Notes: a model not told the origin generated them from the sequence alone. Positions 47,809-59,959 are shown, numbered from the stretch's first letter. The stretch: DNA of 64,000 nucleotides from Atherinomorus stipes (GCA_023101725.1 JALJCO010013382.1:77501-141500); one strand, 5' to 3'. Numbers and translations are program-made.

Positions 47809-49397
47809 GTTTGAGTACAGTGCAGGCACAATAAAAGGGATCATAAACTTCCTTTAAAAGCAGCTCATATACTGTTGTAAGTAAAGGCTGCAGGTCCAGT
47901 GGCAGTGCAAGTGTATGTTCAGTAATGTCAATCAATAATACCTACAGAGATTAAAGTTCATCCCTACAATTTAATTTTCTCCTGGTTGTAAGGCAAGCTC
48001 CTCGCTTTGATCAGAGGTCCAGAGCTCTAACAATTTCAGTTTCCAGTGACATCTATACTGGTGACTCAGCCTTTCATGTCCCATTGCAGGCAGCACTCAG
48101 TTCTTGACAAGTCCAAAATTTAAAAACTGACTGTTCTGTCAGAAAAATTGCTAAAAGCTTGATCTTTTTCAAAACTGAAACAGGGTCTGTGGACTTATTT
48201 AAACTGGAAAAAAATTCTGTAAATCCAAATGGTATCATAAATAAGTGAGTTTTAGGATTCATAGCACCAGTCTGGTTCTGCAATAAGTTAATCACTGATC
48301 AGATTTTATCATCGGCACACAGTCAAACCTGTTAGACTGACCCCACAACTCTGCAATAAATTGTTGGAAGTGTTTATGCTTTGATTTATATCCTCTCTTT
48401 GAAAATTTAAGAAGCGGGGTATGAATGTTGCCACATTTCAGACATATTAGTTGTAAGGTCACAGTCTTTTGGGTTGGGGCCTAACCTGACAGTGATTCAG
48501 AGAATCTGCAGCACAAGACAGCTTTTGCACTAATAACAGATTGATGCCTGCATGCCCTTACACAGTCCTGACATAAGCTGGCACTGCCTTATCTCTGTCC
48601 ACGGTATTTGCTAATAAATGACTTAATCCCTGAGAACTGAAAGAATGACATCAGCAAGACTCCCTTGTATTACTGTTTATCTGTATGAACTGCAAGAGTG
48701 GTTGTTGCTTACAGCCCTTTGGGCAATTTAACATACAATAAATGTGAAATGGTCTTTGTATGATACTTCTGGGATGCAATCTACACTGATGGAAAACACT
48801 ATTTCTGTTAGGGGTTTAGATAGAACACATTCCTCAATTTACTCAACAAACATCACTAATAGTTGTGGAAATATGATCCATCCCTTTGCCTGCAATCCTA
48901 AACTGAGTAATGTGCTTTCTCAAGGATGAGTCAAACTGACCAGTCAGCTCTAAACACTCCAAATAACTGATCATAGACACGCTTAGATGTGTCCACCATT
49001 AAATGGACATCTGAAAATATGTCTGAAATGCAAAATGTCAGAAAGACATATTCTGTTCTGACTGCTGAATGAATGTAGATACATGTGGCCTCAATGATTG
49101 GATCTCAATGTGTTCTCAATCCTGAATTTGTTCAGATCACCTCGTAGTTTTCCAAATGTTTGTACCAAACGTGAACACTTTCCAAAATCTATTTGCCTCT
49201 TCATTGTTTTTATGATCTATAAAGACATTTCAAAGTTTCTGTATTTCTCCCGTCCACAAGTCCTGGTCCTTTTGTGACCAACGACAACCTCAATGTTTTC
49301 AACATCGCAGGTTGAGTCTCCACCATGAATGAAGTTGAATTAATCCTCATCTAAACAAACCTATAGCAGACTCAGAAGACAAGGAGCATTTAGGATA
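47809..49397. other. Unassigned sequence
   Basis: About 1.6 kb. No gene or clear repeat recognised. Confidence 0.5.
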
Positions 49398-49485
49398 GAG
49401 CTGTCAAATAATGAAAATTTTCTATCTGATTAATGACAGGATAGCTGTGGATTAATCAGGATTAATAAAGATCAATCACATTTTA
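49398..49485. repeat. hAT-like MITE fragment
   Basis: GAGCTGTCAAATAATGAAAA and GATTAATCAGGATTAAT text resemble one end of a common GGGCTGTCAA...GATTAAT element. A similar motif occurs reversed near 57770-57830. Only one end is present. Confidence 0.35.
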
Positions 49486-50343
49486 AAATGTGAACACCTA
49501 GCTTGTGGTCTGCTGAAGACACAGCCTAAACAAATGCATGCTTGACGATGAGACTGACGTGCTTTGGTGAAATGAAATCTTCTTTACATCTATGTTTACA
49601 TTTTTTTATTATTATTTCTTAAACGTCCTGTCTAAAGGGCTGACATTTTTTTTTGCATTCTTCCTTCCTGCTCTGTCACCATCAGGCAATACACACTGTA
49701 GATGCAACAACTGCTTTGTCTTGTTGTTGTTTTCTTGGCCGTGGGCAGCAGTCATTTGGTGCTCACTGGGTTTTATGCTAAACGGGTCATCCTGCAGTTA
49801 CTGTATCTTCTAAAAGTAAGACTTGAAAACTATGTGAAGCTTCATGAATAAGGGTTTTTGGTAGACTCGGATCACAAGATGCATACATGCCCAAAATTAG
49901 CTTCTCTCGCTGAGATGATGCCAAATTTGGTTTTTGAGCATGACATAAAACTTTGATCATTCTGCATTAAAGCATTAAAAATGAATGAATGCATTGGCTC
50001 CACAGATTATTCTGTTTCTGTGTTCACACATTTATTTTGACTTCCCCAATTTAGGATGAACTTGATAGAAGCATTGTCTTTATCCAAACTTCTACAGTGT
50101 GTAGACTGATAATATATCCAATCATGAGAAGGACTGACATTTCAAGATTGTAAGCATATAAAATACATGTGAAAACCCACTGGAAATCTGCAGATGTGCA
50201 TGTACACCCACATGCAGAATGCTAGAAATAAATCTGTAAAGACAGGAATAAGAAGGAACTGAAATCTTGTGACCATGTCTAGACTTCAGGAAGTTGTGTC
50301 GACTTGCAAAAAAAAAAAAAAAAAAAAAGTGGTGTAAAATAAC

Positions 50344-50530
50344 TTTTTTTAAATTCATTTATTCGGCAGGGGCATTGCAATAAACATAGTTGTAAAACAA
50401 AGTTTGTGGCTGATGCCATTCAAATAGTTTATAACCATAACTAATTTTCAGCTCTTGTCCATGGCTGGGCCTTTCTACATAAAACAAAAAGTTAAATAAA
50501 ATAAAACATGATAGAGTAAAATACAATACT
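50344..50530 (-). repeat. LINE 3' tail
   Basis: In reverse complement it ends ATGCCCCTGCCGAATAAATG, a polyadenylation-containing 3' end common to fish LINEs. Upstream text includes CAGCCATGGACAAGAGCTG. A 22-nt A run at 50307-50328 precedes it on the plus strand. Confidence 0.5.
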
Positions 50531-51249
50531 ACATTATGAAAACTATATAAAACTTTCCCATGTACCCAATATAAAAACTATAAAACATTCATTCATTCAT
50601 TTTACCAATTTAAATGAATATGGCCAGACGTTTTTGTGACAAACAACTGTTATTCATTTTGACTCGGTTTCTATATGAATTCTTCACAGGCTGAAATAAA
50701 AACTTGATATATCATCTTTGCTGTGTTCCTGTTTTTATCTTGGATATTATAAGATTGTAAGCTTTGAAGTAATGTTGCTGCACCTGGAAATAGATGTTTT
50801 TTGGTTCTTAAAGATGAGAAAAAATTTCATTTCATGCACCTTCAACAGCGCAGTTGGGATAGATAAGAGACAGGACGCATCAGCAGTTTTTAAATATTCC
50901 CCTGCTCATTGCACTGACTCACAAAACATTGCGATAACAGTGTGAGACGGCAAACAGGGACAGCATGCTCAGCTCTGGTTTCAGTTTGATTGTGACATTA
51001 TCTTTGGAAAATGACTGAGTCCGAGTGCAGATTCTCAAATTAATGAACTTCTTTCAGAAGAATCCGTGTTCTCCTTCAGCAGCAGTTGTTTAGTCAAAAG
51101 AAAACACACACACATTTACAAACCTCTCAAATGTCAAATGAGAACATTTTGAGAAAGGAATCAGATTATCATAAACCACAACAGCTGAAATCAGTAAAAC
51201 ATTTTCAGGATCGCTTTAAAGCAAAGACACTTTGAATTTACATTCAGTG
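50531..51249. other. Unassigned sequence
   Basis: No gene supported. Confidence 0.45.
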
Positions 51250-51500
51250 ACTGTTATATGAGGTCCACTTGTTGAAGGATAACTTTCTCTTTTTTAATAT
51301 CCTGGACCTTATTTCTGGGAGTTTATACTGTACATGCATTTACTCACCGGTAAAATCACTTTGACTCCTTCAGAAAATCTTACATTGAGTCACCCTTCGG
51401 CGTACATCCATATCATGGCAGAGACGGGGCAGCCTCTACTGTAGATAAGACATTATCTGCAGCAAAAACTCCTGGATTTTTTCAATACTATAAGGAGAAT
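51250..51500. repeat. Diverged single arm of the 41577 fold-back family
   Basis: Shares TGCATTTACTCACCGG with the arm text TTCATTTACTCACCCAG, and GCAGCCTCTA...GACATTATCTGCAGCAAAAACTCC with the inner part of the 41577-42020 element in reverse. No matching second arm. Confidence 0.6.
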
Positions 51501-51599
51501 GAACAAACGAACAACTACTATTGTCACTTGAGTCGATATTTGGCTTTCCGTTAGTTATCAGGGTGTTCTACACACTTTCAGGGCTTTTGTTTTTATATC

Positions 51600-51838
51600 C
51601 CAGTGTAATACATGCCCTAGCCCCTTACCCTAAACCTAACACCCATAACTGATTGCCTAAACCTAACCCTTGTCCTAACCCTAACTAAAACCTAACTGTA
51701 ACTTAATCTCTAAACCTAATCTTGACCCTTAAAACAGGGTTTAGACCCGTGGGGACCGGGAAAATGTCCCCACGAGGGCAAGATGTCCCCACAGTGATGG
51801 TAAAAATCCGGAACATGGTCCCCACAATGTTGCAAAAC
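51600..51838. repeat. Telomere-like tract plus GGGGACC repeat
   Basis: 51619-51725 is a degenerate CCTAACCCTAA tract, similar to vertebrate telomere repeats on their C-rich strand. It is joined to GTGGGGACCGGGAAAATGTC, AAATGTCCCC and AACATGGTCCCCACAATG, a common fish interspersed repeat. The CCTAA run is part of that dispersed element rather than a chromosome end, judging from the surrounding sequence. Confidence 0.75.
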
Positions 51839-51859
51839 CCGCCCACCTCTGCCATCCTC

Positions 51860-52090
51860 AGCTACAGCTCTGTTATCTCCTGATTGACTGCAACTCACCT
51901 GCAACTGCAGCTCTTCCAAACCTCTGCAGCACGAATGAACACCCCCGCTGCACCCCCTCCACTCACCACATCACCCCCATCCTGCAACAACTCCATTGGC
52001 TTCCCATAAAACAGAAAATTAATTGCAAAATACTCATCACATTTAAAGGACTTCAAATCTGGGTTCTAGATCTAGTTTCACGCTGACCAT
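51860..52090 (+). pseudogene. LINE reverse transcriptase C-terminal fragment
   Basis: One plus-strand frame at about 51935-52050 contains HHITPILQQLHWLPIKQKIN followed by CKILITFK, matching the conserved HxTPVLxxLHWLPVxxRIxFKIL block of L2/CR1-type LINEs. Truncated both ways. Confidence 0.75.
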
Positions 52091-52216
52091 TACAATGTTG
52101 TCTTCCTGCTTTAAATGGGTTTACTTTTTCCTTTGAACAGTGTCCTTGGCTGTTTTCAAAGATGCTTTTAAAGAAAATGTGTTATTACTATTATCATTAG
52201 TTATCCTTATTATATT

Positions 52217-52350
52217 AAGACCATTTGCAGAATTCAAACTTAGCATCAGGATGAGGGAGATCCAGTGAGCAGCAGTTGTGTGGACCAGAATGTCTTGTTG
52301 ATGTCAGAGATTAGAGAGTGGGCAGACTGGTTAGACAGACTGGTTGGAGA
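52217..52350 (+). pseudogene. Tc1/mariner-like transposase fragment
   Basis: AATTCAAACTTAGCATCAGG, then (after a deletion) GATCCAGTGAGCAGCAGTTG with TGTGGACCAGAATG, CTTGTTGATGTCAGAG and GGGCAGACTGGTTAGAC match the N-terminal transposase region seen at 6727-6925, in the same orientation. Confidence 0.65.
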
Positions 52351-52725
52351 TGAAAGAAAGGGAACAGGAAGTCATATGACCACTACCAACCAATTTTCCA
52401 ACCAATTTATGCAAACTAATAACAGACATTAGATCAGATTCATATTGCACTTTACAGTAAATCCATCAGTCCTCATTCATATTTGGTGATGGTATCCTAC
52501 ATGTGCAGCCAATTTGTACCAACTGTATCGTTTAAATTAGGAAGCCAGAACCCAAAACTCAGCCAAAATGAGAGAGAAGAATTAACAGGTTTATTTGGTT
52601 ACATAAGTGTTGAATTGTTTTGGCTTGATCTGGATGTGCTGGAGGTCAGGAGCTGGAGATCTTTTCATCCAGAATTTCTTTGTCCAAAGTCCAAAGTCAT
52701 ACAGGTGGACAGGGGGTGGTTGGTC

Positions 52726-52805
52726 AGGCAGGGAGGTCTGGTGATGGTCAGCGCGCAGGCTTCACCGGGCTGGGGTTCAAAGCCCGCCCGGGCCCTCCGT
52801 TGCGT
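52726..52805 (+). repeat. tRNA-like SINE, copy 4 (diverged)
   Basis: GGTTCAAAGCC resembles a B box, followed by CGCCCGGGCCCTCCGTTGCG, parallel to TGCCTGGGCCCTCGCTGTG of copy 2. The A-box region TGGTGATGGTCAGCGCGCAGG is diverged. Lineage is inferred from the shared order of motifs. Confidence 0.55.
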
Positions 52806-53569
52806 ACCTTGCCACACAGGGAACAATGAGCTTGAGAGGAGGTCTGGGTCACGCAAGGTTCAGTGAAAACGAGGTCAAAAAAATGTCTCATACGGGTAAG
52901 GACAGGGCAAAAGGGCAGAGGTCAGGGACAGGCAGATGAAAAACCTGAAAATGCCTGAACCATGAACAAGGCTTGAAAGCTGTGAATAAAACAGACAATC
53001 TCACGCTGAGATGGGGTTGAGCAGGTGTTTAAAGGAACTTGAGGCAAGATAAAATGAGACTCACGACTGGTGCGACTGACGCTGCGGGTAACGTGACGGC
53101 TTGCCACGAGCCAAGCCGTCACGGGAGCGTTCACGAACTGAAGCCATAAGGTTGTTTACTATGCTTTTTCTTCGTAGTTCCACTTTTTAGTGTCTTTCAG
53201 TTGAGCATAACTGTCCCCTACAGTGTTTGAATTTACCGCATCCGTCTCCTCCCTGGATCAAAACTGTCTGGGTGCAGCATCATTTGACGTCACATCCGCA
53301 GGAGAGCGCGGGAAATTCGGCCACCGAACTGCAGCGCATTATGCAGCACGCAGCCTGTTCAAGGCAACGGAGAGAGACGTGGGTGGGCTCGTTATTTTTG
53401 TTTTTTAGCGCTTTATCACCCATTAGCATTAAAAAACTGGACATGCTTGTTTATTCTTTCAACATTCCTGCCTCTAGTCCCTATAAATATGGAGCTGCAC
53501 AGATGAAGACAATCAGCAAACCAGCAGGAGGGAGAGTGCTGCAGAGTGCTTGGTTCCAGCCTGGCATGG
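52806..53569. other. Unassigned sequence
   Basis: Moderately GC-rich near 53080-53360. Short frames show no known domain. Confidence 0.4.
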
Positions 53570-53735
53570 TTTAGCCACCACAGCCCACCTAAGTATTGTT
53601 TGCTGACCATGTCCTCCCTTTATGACCACAGTGGATCATCCTCTGATGCTACTTCCAGCAGGATAATGCATCATGTCACAAAGCTCACATCATCTTTCTT
53701 TAACATGACTATAGCTATGTCCCAAATAAAGGTCT
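53570..53735 (+). pseudogene. Tc1/mariner-like transposase fragment (second Asp)
   Basis: The text CTTTATGACCACAGTGGATC, CTACTTCCAGCAGGATAATG and CATGTCACAAAGCTC matches the region coding the YFQQDNAPCHK motif around the second catalytic aspartate. One nucleotide change and frame disruption break the reading. It overlaps in family with 6727, 30228 and 52217, but covers a different part. Confidence 0.7.
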
Positions 53736-54176
53736 GCGCACTTTAAAGAGCGGATTTGTCGGTGGGATACGTTAATCCCGGGATCTGCTCTGATTTTAAC
53801 CCATCTCTAGTTTAGGCCAGAGAGCAGTGGACTGCCAATTACAGCACCTATGCAGCAACCTGCTTAGCAAAGCATATGGGAGGACAGAGGAGTAATTCTG
53901 CAACATTTGAAAACATGGAGGGAAATGGCACAAAATTTCTCACATTCTAAGTGAGAGATGTAGTCTCAAACTTGAAGTTTGTGGCTTAGGAAACAGTGCT
54001 AGAACTCGTTTCTGGTAGGCTGTAAGTCTTTCAAAGTAAACTTATACCATCAGTGCAAGCAGTGTTTCCTGTAAATCTTTAAGTGCTCCCTGGTGGGCAG
54101 AATAATGAGGGTTTTCAGCCGATCTCAGGTAGAAAATGATGACAATAACAGAGTAGAGGCTCTGAGATTTAAGAGG
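53736..54176. other. Unassigned sequence
   Basis: Nothing recognised. Confidence 0.45.
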
Positions 54177-54412
54177 TAAATGGACTGTATTGTACTTATT
54201 TTGCGCTTTTATATGCTGACCACTCAAAGCATGTCAGATTAACCCATTCACACACATTCATACCCCAATAGGCACATTTACAGGTAACATTTGGTTCAGT
54301 GTCTTGCCTGAGGGCACTTCGGCATGTAGCCTGAGGAAGCCGAATCAGTTCACCGACTCTCTGGTTGATAGATGACTGCTCTTCCACCTTAGCTGCAGCA
54401 GCTCAGGTAGGG
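54177..54412 (-). repeat. tRNA-headed SINE-like teleost repeat
   Basis: On the plus strand: AAATGGACTGTATTGTACTT, GACCACTCAAAGCATGTC, CAGTGTCTTGCCTGAGGGCA and CACTTCGGCATGTAG, a ubiquitous fish repeat. In reverse complement its head reads GCTAAGGTGGAAGAGCAGTC, resembling an A box, so the polymerase III direction would be minus; the B box is badly decayed. Confidence 0.7.
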
Positions 54413-54810
54413 TAAATGTATTTGACCAAAAATTGCATTTTAATAAAAGTCTGGTGATAAATGGATAAAAATTATGCACTCATAGATAAAATCATCAGCA
54501 TCTTCTTCAAACTAACTCAGAAACCAGGTGTTGCAATGCAAGCTTACAATTGTGATGTCAAAGTTAAATATTAAATTCAAATGAAAATATGTTAAATGGA
54601 AAAATAAAATAGAATTTTAGAATGAAAAATTTGCGTCCCAACAAAAATACACCTTTGGCTACATTTTAGATGACCATTGTTTATGATTAGAAAAGTTTCC
54701 TTGTGAAGTGATGGTAATACACATGTTCTTATTTTTTAAATTCTACAATATATTTTTTATAATTCTTAATAGCAAATAATTCTAAATAATTCTAAAATGC
54801 CATATACCTA

Positions 54811-54812
<2 letters not shown>

Positions 54813-54859
<47 letters not shown>
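54813..54859. repeat. (TA)n microsatellite
   Basis: A 47-bp AT tract immediately next to the Tc1-like end at 54867, whose TA target may have seeded or lie within it. Confidence 0.95.
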
Positions 54860-54862
<3 letters not shown>

Positions 54863-54866
54863 TATA

Positions 54867-55175
54867 CAGTCGTCCTCAAAATTATTCATACCCTCCAATT
54901 AAAGAAAATGCTAAATTCATTACAGTAATTCAAATTACAAGAAACTGAAGAAACTAATAATAAATAAAAAATTACAAAATCATAATTTATTGAAATAAAA
55001 TACTGATTTTGAATTGTATTTGAAAATAATAATCATAAAAAACAAACAAAACTGTCCTGGAAACATTAGAACACCATTCCCATGAACAGTGGGTCAAAAT
55101 ATCTGTCAGCAGGTGTATGAATGTGTGTAATTGTTGATGGCATTGCGTTGATTGGTGATGCATTTTCTGAGGCAA
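54867..55175. mobile_element. Tc1-like element end, copy B
   Basis: Starts CAGTCGTCCTCAAAATTATT followed by CATACCCTCC after a TA (54865-54866), a Tc1-type terminus. It aligns in inverse orientation with 4550-4828. No transposase. Confidence 0.75.
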
Positions 55176-55309
55176 AAACTCTCTTTTTAAGTTTGTCTGC
55201 TTATTTTTAAATGTACCGGGAGACTCTGTTGTTTTGTATTGGGAAAAACTTCATTTAACAATTAAAAATCCACAAATACATCCAAATATTACACTTTTAG
55301 CTGTGCTGT

Positions 55310-55548
55310 TTATTCCCTCCCATCTTGTGTGCAATGAATTCTGGGATAGGCGAGGCCATGAAGGAGACATCGCATGTTTCCTTCGTTTCAGGCCAAACGG
55401 AGGGCGGGTTTGGAGGGGGGATTCGGAGGCTTCTTCAGATGTTTTTGAAACAGGACAGTACTTGACGCGCCGGTGTGACGTATGCAGCCGACGAATCTGC
55501 ACTTTACAGTATGCAGACTGCAACATGAGACACAGCTACAGACACAAC
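55310..55548. repeat. CpG-rich repeat-like segment
   Basis: GTGTGCAATGAATTCTGGGA and GTACTTGACGCGCCGG text looks like a transposon derivative, but no ends are assigned. Confidence 0.3.
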
Positions 55549-56306
55549 GGCCCAATCCCAAACCGCACCCTACACACTACCCCCTAACTATGGAGGGTCA
55601 CTCCCAATGAAGTCACACTCGCAGCTGTAGAGGGCGCTTTGATTGCAGGTGGAGGGTGTTAATGAGAATGAGACGCCCTTTTCCCTCCACTGGAAAAGGA
55701 AAGCAGTCATCACCGTGTCAACCCAAACCCACCCGTATAAATCTGCGTGGAAATACTAACTCACACTCATGTGTGTTTTATTTTAAATGAATGATAATAA
55801 TCATGATCCTAAACAATTAAATAGATGACAAAAATGATTATTATCACTAATAGGTCTAATAATTATGACTGAGCCTATACTACTATTTATCATTATCAAT
55901 ATCTTTATCATTATTATTATTATCATTGTGCCAATAAGAGGAATATAATCCTCTTCTCTGCTCAAACATTCCCTTCCATGAGCGCCAGTGGTTTGAAGGA
56001 TACCTACAGCGCACCTGTCATCACTTTTTCCCCCCCATAAAATAACTCCATTCATGTTTTTCTGTGAGTATTGACAAACATGCATGACACGTGTGGAGCT
56101 CATGTGTGGAACATGGCCGTTTCTTCCTCCATTTAGCCGTTGCACCTGCTGCAAAATTCTGGCGAGTCTGCACTCGCTGATTAAGGGCTGAACAGTCCAC
56201 TCGCCCTCCGCCCTACGCGGTTTGGGACGGCCCTTAATATGGCGGAGCCTCCGCGGGAATGCGCAAACGGAGGGGTAGTGTTTAGGGGCCGGTTTGGGAT
56301 TGGGCC
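55549..56306. mobile_element. Inverted-repeat DNA element (GGCCCAATCCC ends)
   Basis: A 758-bp element with about 37-bp imperfect inverted ends: GGCCCAATCCCAAACCGCAC on the left and GGCCCAATCCCAAACCGGCC read from the right, both followed by CCCTA-ACACTACCCC. The interior has CpG-rich shoulders and an AT-rich centre. A long frame at 55801-56379 (minus) crosses the edge and is a composition artefact. No clear target duplication. Confidence 0.83.
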
Positions 56307-56308
56307 AT

Positions 56309-56400
56309 CTTCTTTTTCTTCTTCTTCTTCTGGTGTTTTGTTGGCGGTTGGCAAACAGCTTTAGGTGCATTACTGCCACCCGCTGCCTGGGTCGTTCAGT
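56309..56400 (-). repeat. (GAA)n-tailed retroposon fragment
   Basis: A (TTC)n tract (56309-56331) is followed by GTTTTGTTGGCGGTTGGCAA and GTGCATTACTGCCACCC. In reverse complement this reads as a very common fish retroposon 3' end with a (GAA)n tail. It directly abuts the element ending at 56306. Confidence 0.6.
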
Positions 56401-56929
56401 AAGCCGAATTTACAGTTTTTCAATGCTCTTTGTCTATTTTTTAAAACTTTACACGCAAATTCAGTTATTGCTCACACAAAATACAAAAAGCCCCCTATCT
56501 ACTGCAAAATGAAACACAGAATTCAAAATATTGTAAACACATCTCAAAAGCAAACATTTGTCTCACTTCACAAACACATTTCCCATTTTATCACATACTT
56601 GTGTATCATTTACACACTGCTGATCTAAATCTGAACCTCTTTTGTTTTTATTGATTTGCTCTATATGATTGCCAAATTAGAGCGAAAATAGCATGCAAAT
56701 AGAAGTTGACACAAGCAATAACGGAACAAAAAATATTTTACTGTATATCCTGAATAAATCTGTTCCTGCTGTGGATGCAGCATTGTGTAGTACTGCAATA
56801 GAAATCAAACTAAAGTACACTCATCACACATGGAAGAGGCTAAAGCAAAGCTCTCTCAGCATTGTCGTTATCCATTGTTCAAGACAGATAGTTTGACCTT
56901 TGACTTATTTATAGGCCCACATGTATCAA
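56401..56929. other. Unassigned AT-rich sequence
   Basis: No gene supported. Confidence 0.45.
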
Positions 56930-57424
56930 CACTGCAAAAGCTCAAATCTTAGCAAGTATATTTTTCTCATTTCTATTCAAAATATCTCATCACACTCAAA
57001 ATAAGACAAAGAGAAACATTTCAGTGAGATATCTGAACTTGTTTTACTATAAGGCAATGCTTCTTACAGTATTTCAAGAAATCTTATCAAGGAAACTTTG
57101 CTTACTGTATGCCATTGGCAGAATTTTTTTGCTTACATATTACAAGCAAAAATAAATAAATAAATAAATTACTTATTTTATTATAAGAGTGGCCAAGATT
57201 TTTTTTGCTTGTAACACACTAAGCAAAAAACTTCTGCCAATGGCATAAGCAAAGTTTTGCTGATACAGTAAGATTTTTTTAAATAAGATGCATTGCCTTA
57301 AAACAAGTTTCTATATCTCACTGAAATGTTTCTCTTTAGGTCATTTTGTCTTATTTTGAGTCAGATGAGATATTTTGACTAGAAATTAGAAACATATACT
57401 TGGTTAGATTTGAGTATTTGCAGT
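56930..57424. mobile_element. Long-palindrome MITE (CACTGCAAA ends)
   Basis: Two inverted arms of about 200 bp (56930-57140 and 57215-57424) share TCAAATCT, CAAAATATCTCATC, GAGAAACATTTCAGTGAGAT and GCCATTGGCAGAA in opposite sense, around an AT-rich centre with (AAAT)n. The termini are ACTGCAAA. This is a familiar fish MITE. No coding. Confidence 0.88.
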
Positions 57425-59377
57425 AAAGGAGTGATTGTTTACCTGTGAGGACAGATAAGAGTCTAAGGCACTGATGAAGAAGTGTGGCATTTTACCGGCT
57501 GTGTTTAAAATGGGAACTCAAGTTACTTCCTGATAGATTTTTGTGTGTTAGGTAGAACATTGTGTCTAGTTATTTGAAAAAAAGTGAATATCTACATTGA
57601 AAACTGTGTCAAGGCTGAGAATGTGTTCATGGTTTTGCCGATTTGAGGTGAAGTTGTGAGGTTTGAGTGAAACAGTTTAGAAACAGTGTGATATATAAAG
57701 GTTTTGTGAGTAAGCAATTGAAAAAATGTAAAATGCTCGTGCATTGAATTGGCACTCTGAATTATTTTCTTGATGCATTAATTTGCAGTGTAATTAATTA
57801 ATCCAATTAATGTGTTAAACTGACAGTCTAATCCATTATTTTTAAAAGTCTTTTTGAATGTTACAGAAAACACCTGATTGGAGTGATTGGCTCAAAGTGT
57901 TGCGCAACAAAATCTTAGCTTTGGAGCCCCATCATGCTTGTTTGCTCATTTTATTATATTGTTTTTAATATTTCTTTTGAACCACAATTCAAATTCAATG
58001 ACATGATTTTCATATTTTTTTAAAATTTATTATTATTACTTTAGTCAATTTCAACTTATTTCACTGGCAGCTGTTTTTTTTCTTCATTATAATATATGAT
58101 TCTATCCTAAAGAAAGGAAAGAAGAAAACAGAATTAAACCAGGAAACTTTAACATGAGCCAGCAGCACAAGTCAGGACAGAAGGGAAACATGATCCTCTT
58201 CACTTTTTGTCCATGCTAATGATGCTGGCTTTGCTGCAGCCACAGTTTCCCTTATGTTTTAGTCTGCTGCCATAGTAACACAGACTTCCTCCATCTTTTG
58301 CTCTGTAATGAAACAAGAAGCTTCCACAACTCATTATAGTTGAGAACAGAGTTCAAAAAGGACAGAAAATGTTGGGTCACGTGACGTTCAAACTTAGCCC
58401 AGCTGTAACTCTATTTATTTTGACCATTTTGCATCATAAAAAATATTGACATCTCATTATTTTTAAAGCATAGTTGGAGAGTAATGATTCAAGAACAGAA
58501 AATGTGGGCTTTTGTATGAAACTGCCATATATTGCATTATAAACCCTGCAGCTATCACACACTGCTGTACGTGTGTTATGTTTTTTTTTGTTTTTTCTTT
58601 AGAAGTAATACTTTTTTCGTGCCTGTTCACCCCTTTCACGTGGATATATCTGACTTTTTTTCGCACAGCTATATAACTTTAATCTAAGAGATTTTCTCTG
58701 AACATTTAACCATCACCTAATTAATCTCCATTCCTACAGTGGCCCCAATATCATGCTCCACTGTAAGCCATCTTTGAATCTAACCGGTGTCATTCAGGTT
58801 TGGTTTTACACAAATCAATAAATACACTTCACACATTATTATTTAATGACCAAAAGCTTGCTGAGAAGAAAGAAAAGTGACAGCAGATTCTTCTGAATGT
58901 GCACATTATTGAAGGAAGTTCATATAAAACATATCACATCACAAATGTTTGTTATTTTGTTGTTTTTTTTTTTAAAAAAAAGGTTTGATTCCTGATTTTT
59001 TTTTTTTTGCTTAATAAATGAACAGACAAATAGTATAGGGGAGAAATGAGTTTCAATTAGTTTCCATAATTCAGTTGCCACATGTACAGAAGTATTATTA
59101 TCCTAAAGACCCAAATACAGATAATAACAATAATAATAATGATAATAATAATCTCAGATTATTAACATCTCCTTCAAGGTGAATTTGTTTATTTTTTTTA
59201 AAAATCATTAAATGCAATTTTTTATTCATTAAATTTCATAATTGAGCAATAGACACACTGTTACATAACACGCATGTCTTTAGCATGTAAATAGCCACAT
59301 GTTAGCAACTGCAACTGGAGTTTTAACATTAAACCTTTAATAAAAGCCAGTGTACATGTGGACGAGGACTGAGACGC
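57425..59377. other. Unassigned AT-rich sequence
   Basis: About 1.9 kb. Contains T/A homopolymers near 58960-59010, an ATAAT-rich tract near 59110-59150, and a possible single MITE end at about 57770-57830 (ATTAATCCAATTAATGTG). No gene supported. Confidence 0.45.
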
Positions 59378-59382
59378 TGTGT

Positions 59383-59430
<48 letters not shown>
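59378..59430. repeat. (TG)n fused to poly-G (34 nt)
   Basis: TG repeats to 59396 followed by 34 uninterrupted G. It is the complementary arrangement of the C31(CA)n run at 1206. Confidence 0.95.
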
Positions 59431-59959
59431 CTGTCAGTGATGCAGCTTTGATGTAAAATAAAAAGCAGGGCTTGGTCTAGTTTGCCTCGTCGCGGGCTGG
59501 GAATGAAGCGTACACGGTAAATCAAACCTCTCCCTGGAGGAATTCATTTCAAAGCATCAGTGTGTATTTCTTACGGGTGTGAGTTACACTGGCGAGGCAG
59601 CACAGATACAGTAGACAGCACAGACGGGGAGCATCACTGTACAGCATGAGGTCTTCGTGTCAGTTCATCATTGTTGCCTCTGAGGAAAAACCCTTCTTTG
59701 TAAGTATTAACAGTATTTCAACAACATCTGATAAGTTACACTCATATAAAACAATCCTTTGGGGCTCAGGTAGTCACAAATAAAGTTCAAGTCCCATATA
59801 TAATAGATAATTTGTCTTTGGGCAGTACATCCTTCCGACAGTTCCCCCGTAAGAATTGACTTCATATTCCTTAGAGCAGTACAAAGTCCAGATTTGGCTT
59901 CCTTTTAGGCAATCATACAGTGTGATGATAGAATATTTAACAACAGCGTCCTCAGTGAG

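Noticed and set aside
51619..51725. A chromosome-end telomere
   Set aside because: The tract is short, degenerate and flanked by ordinary dispersed repeats on both sides.
55801..56379. 192-codon minus-strand open frame
   Set aside because: It runs through the end of an inverted-repeat element and a (TTC)n tract; the arginine-rich start is encoded by the GAA/CTT repeat, and no domain is recognisable.
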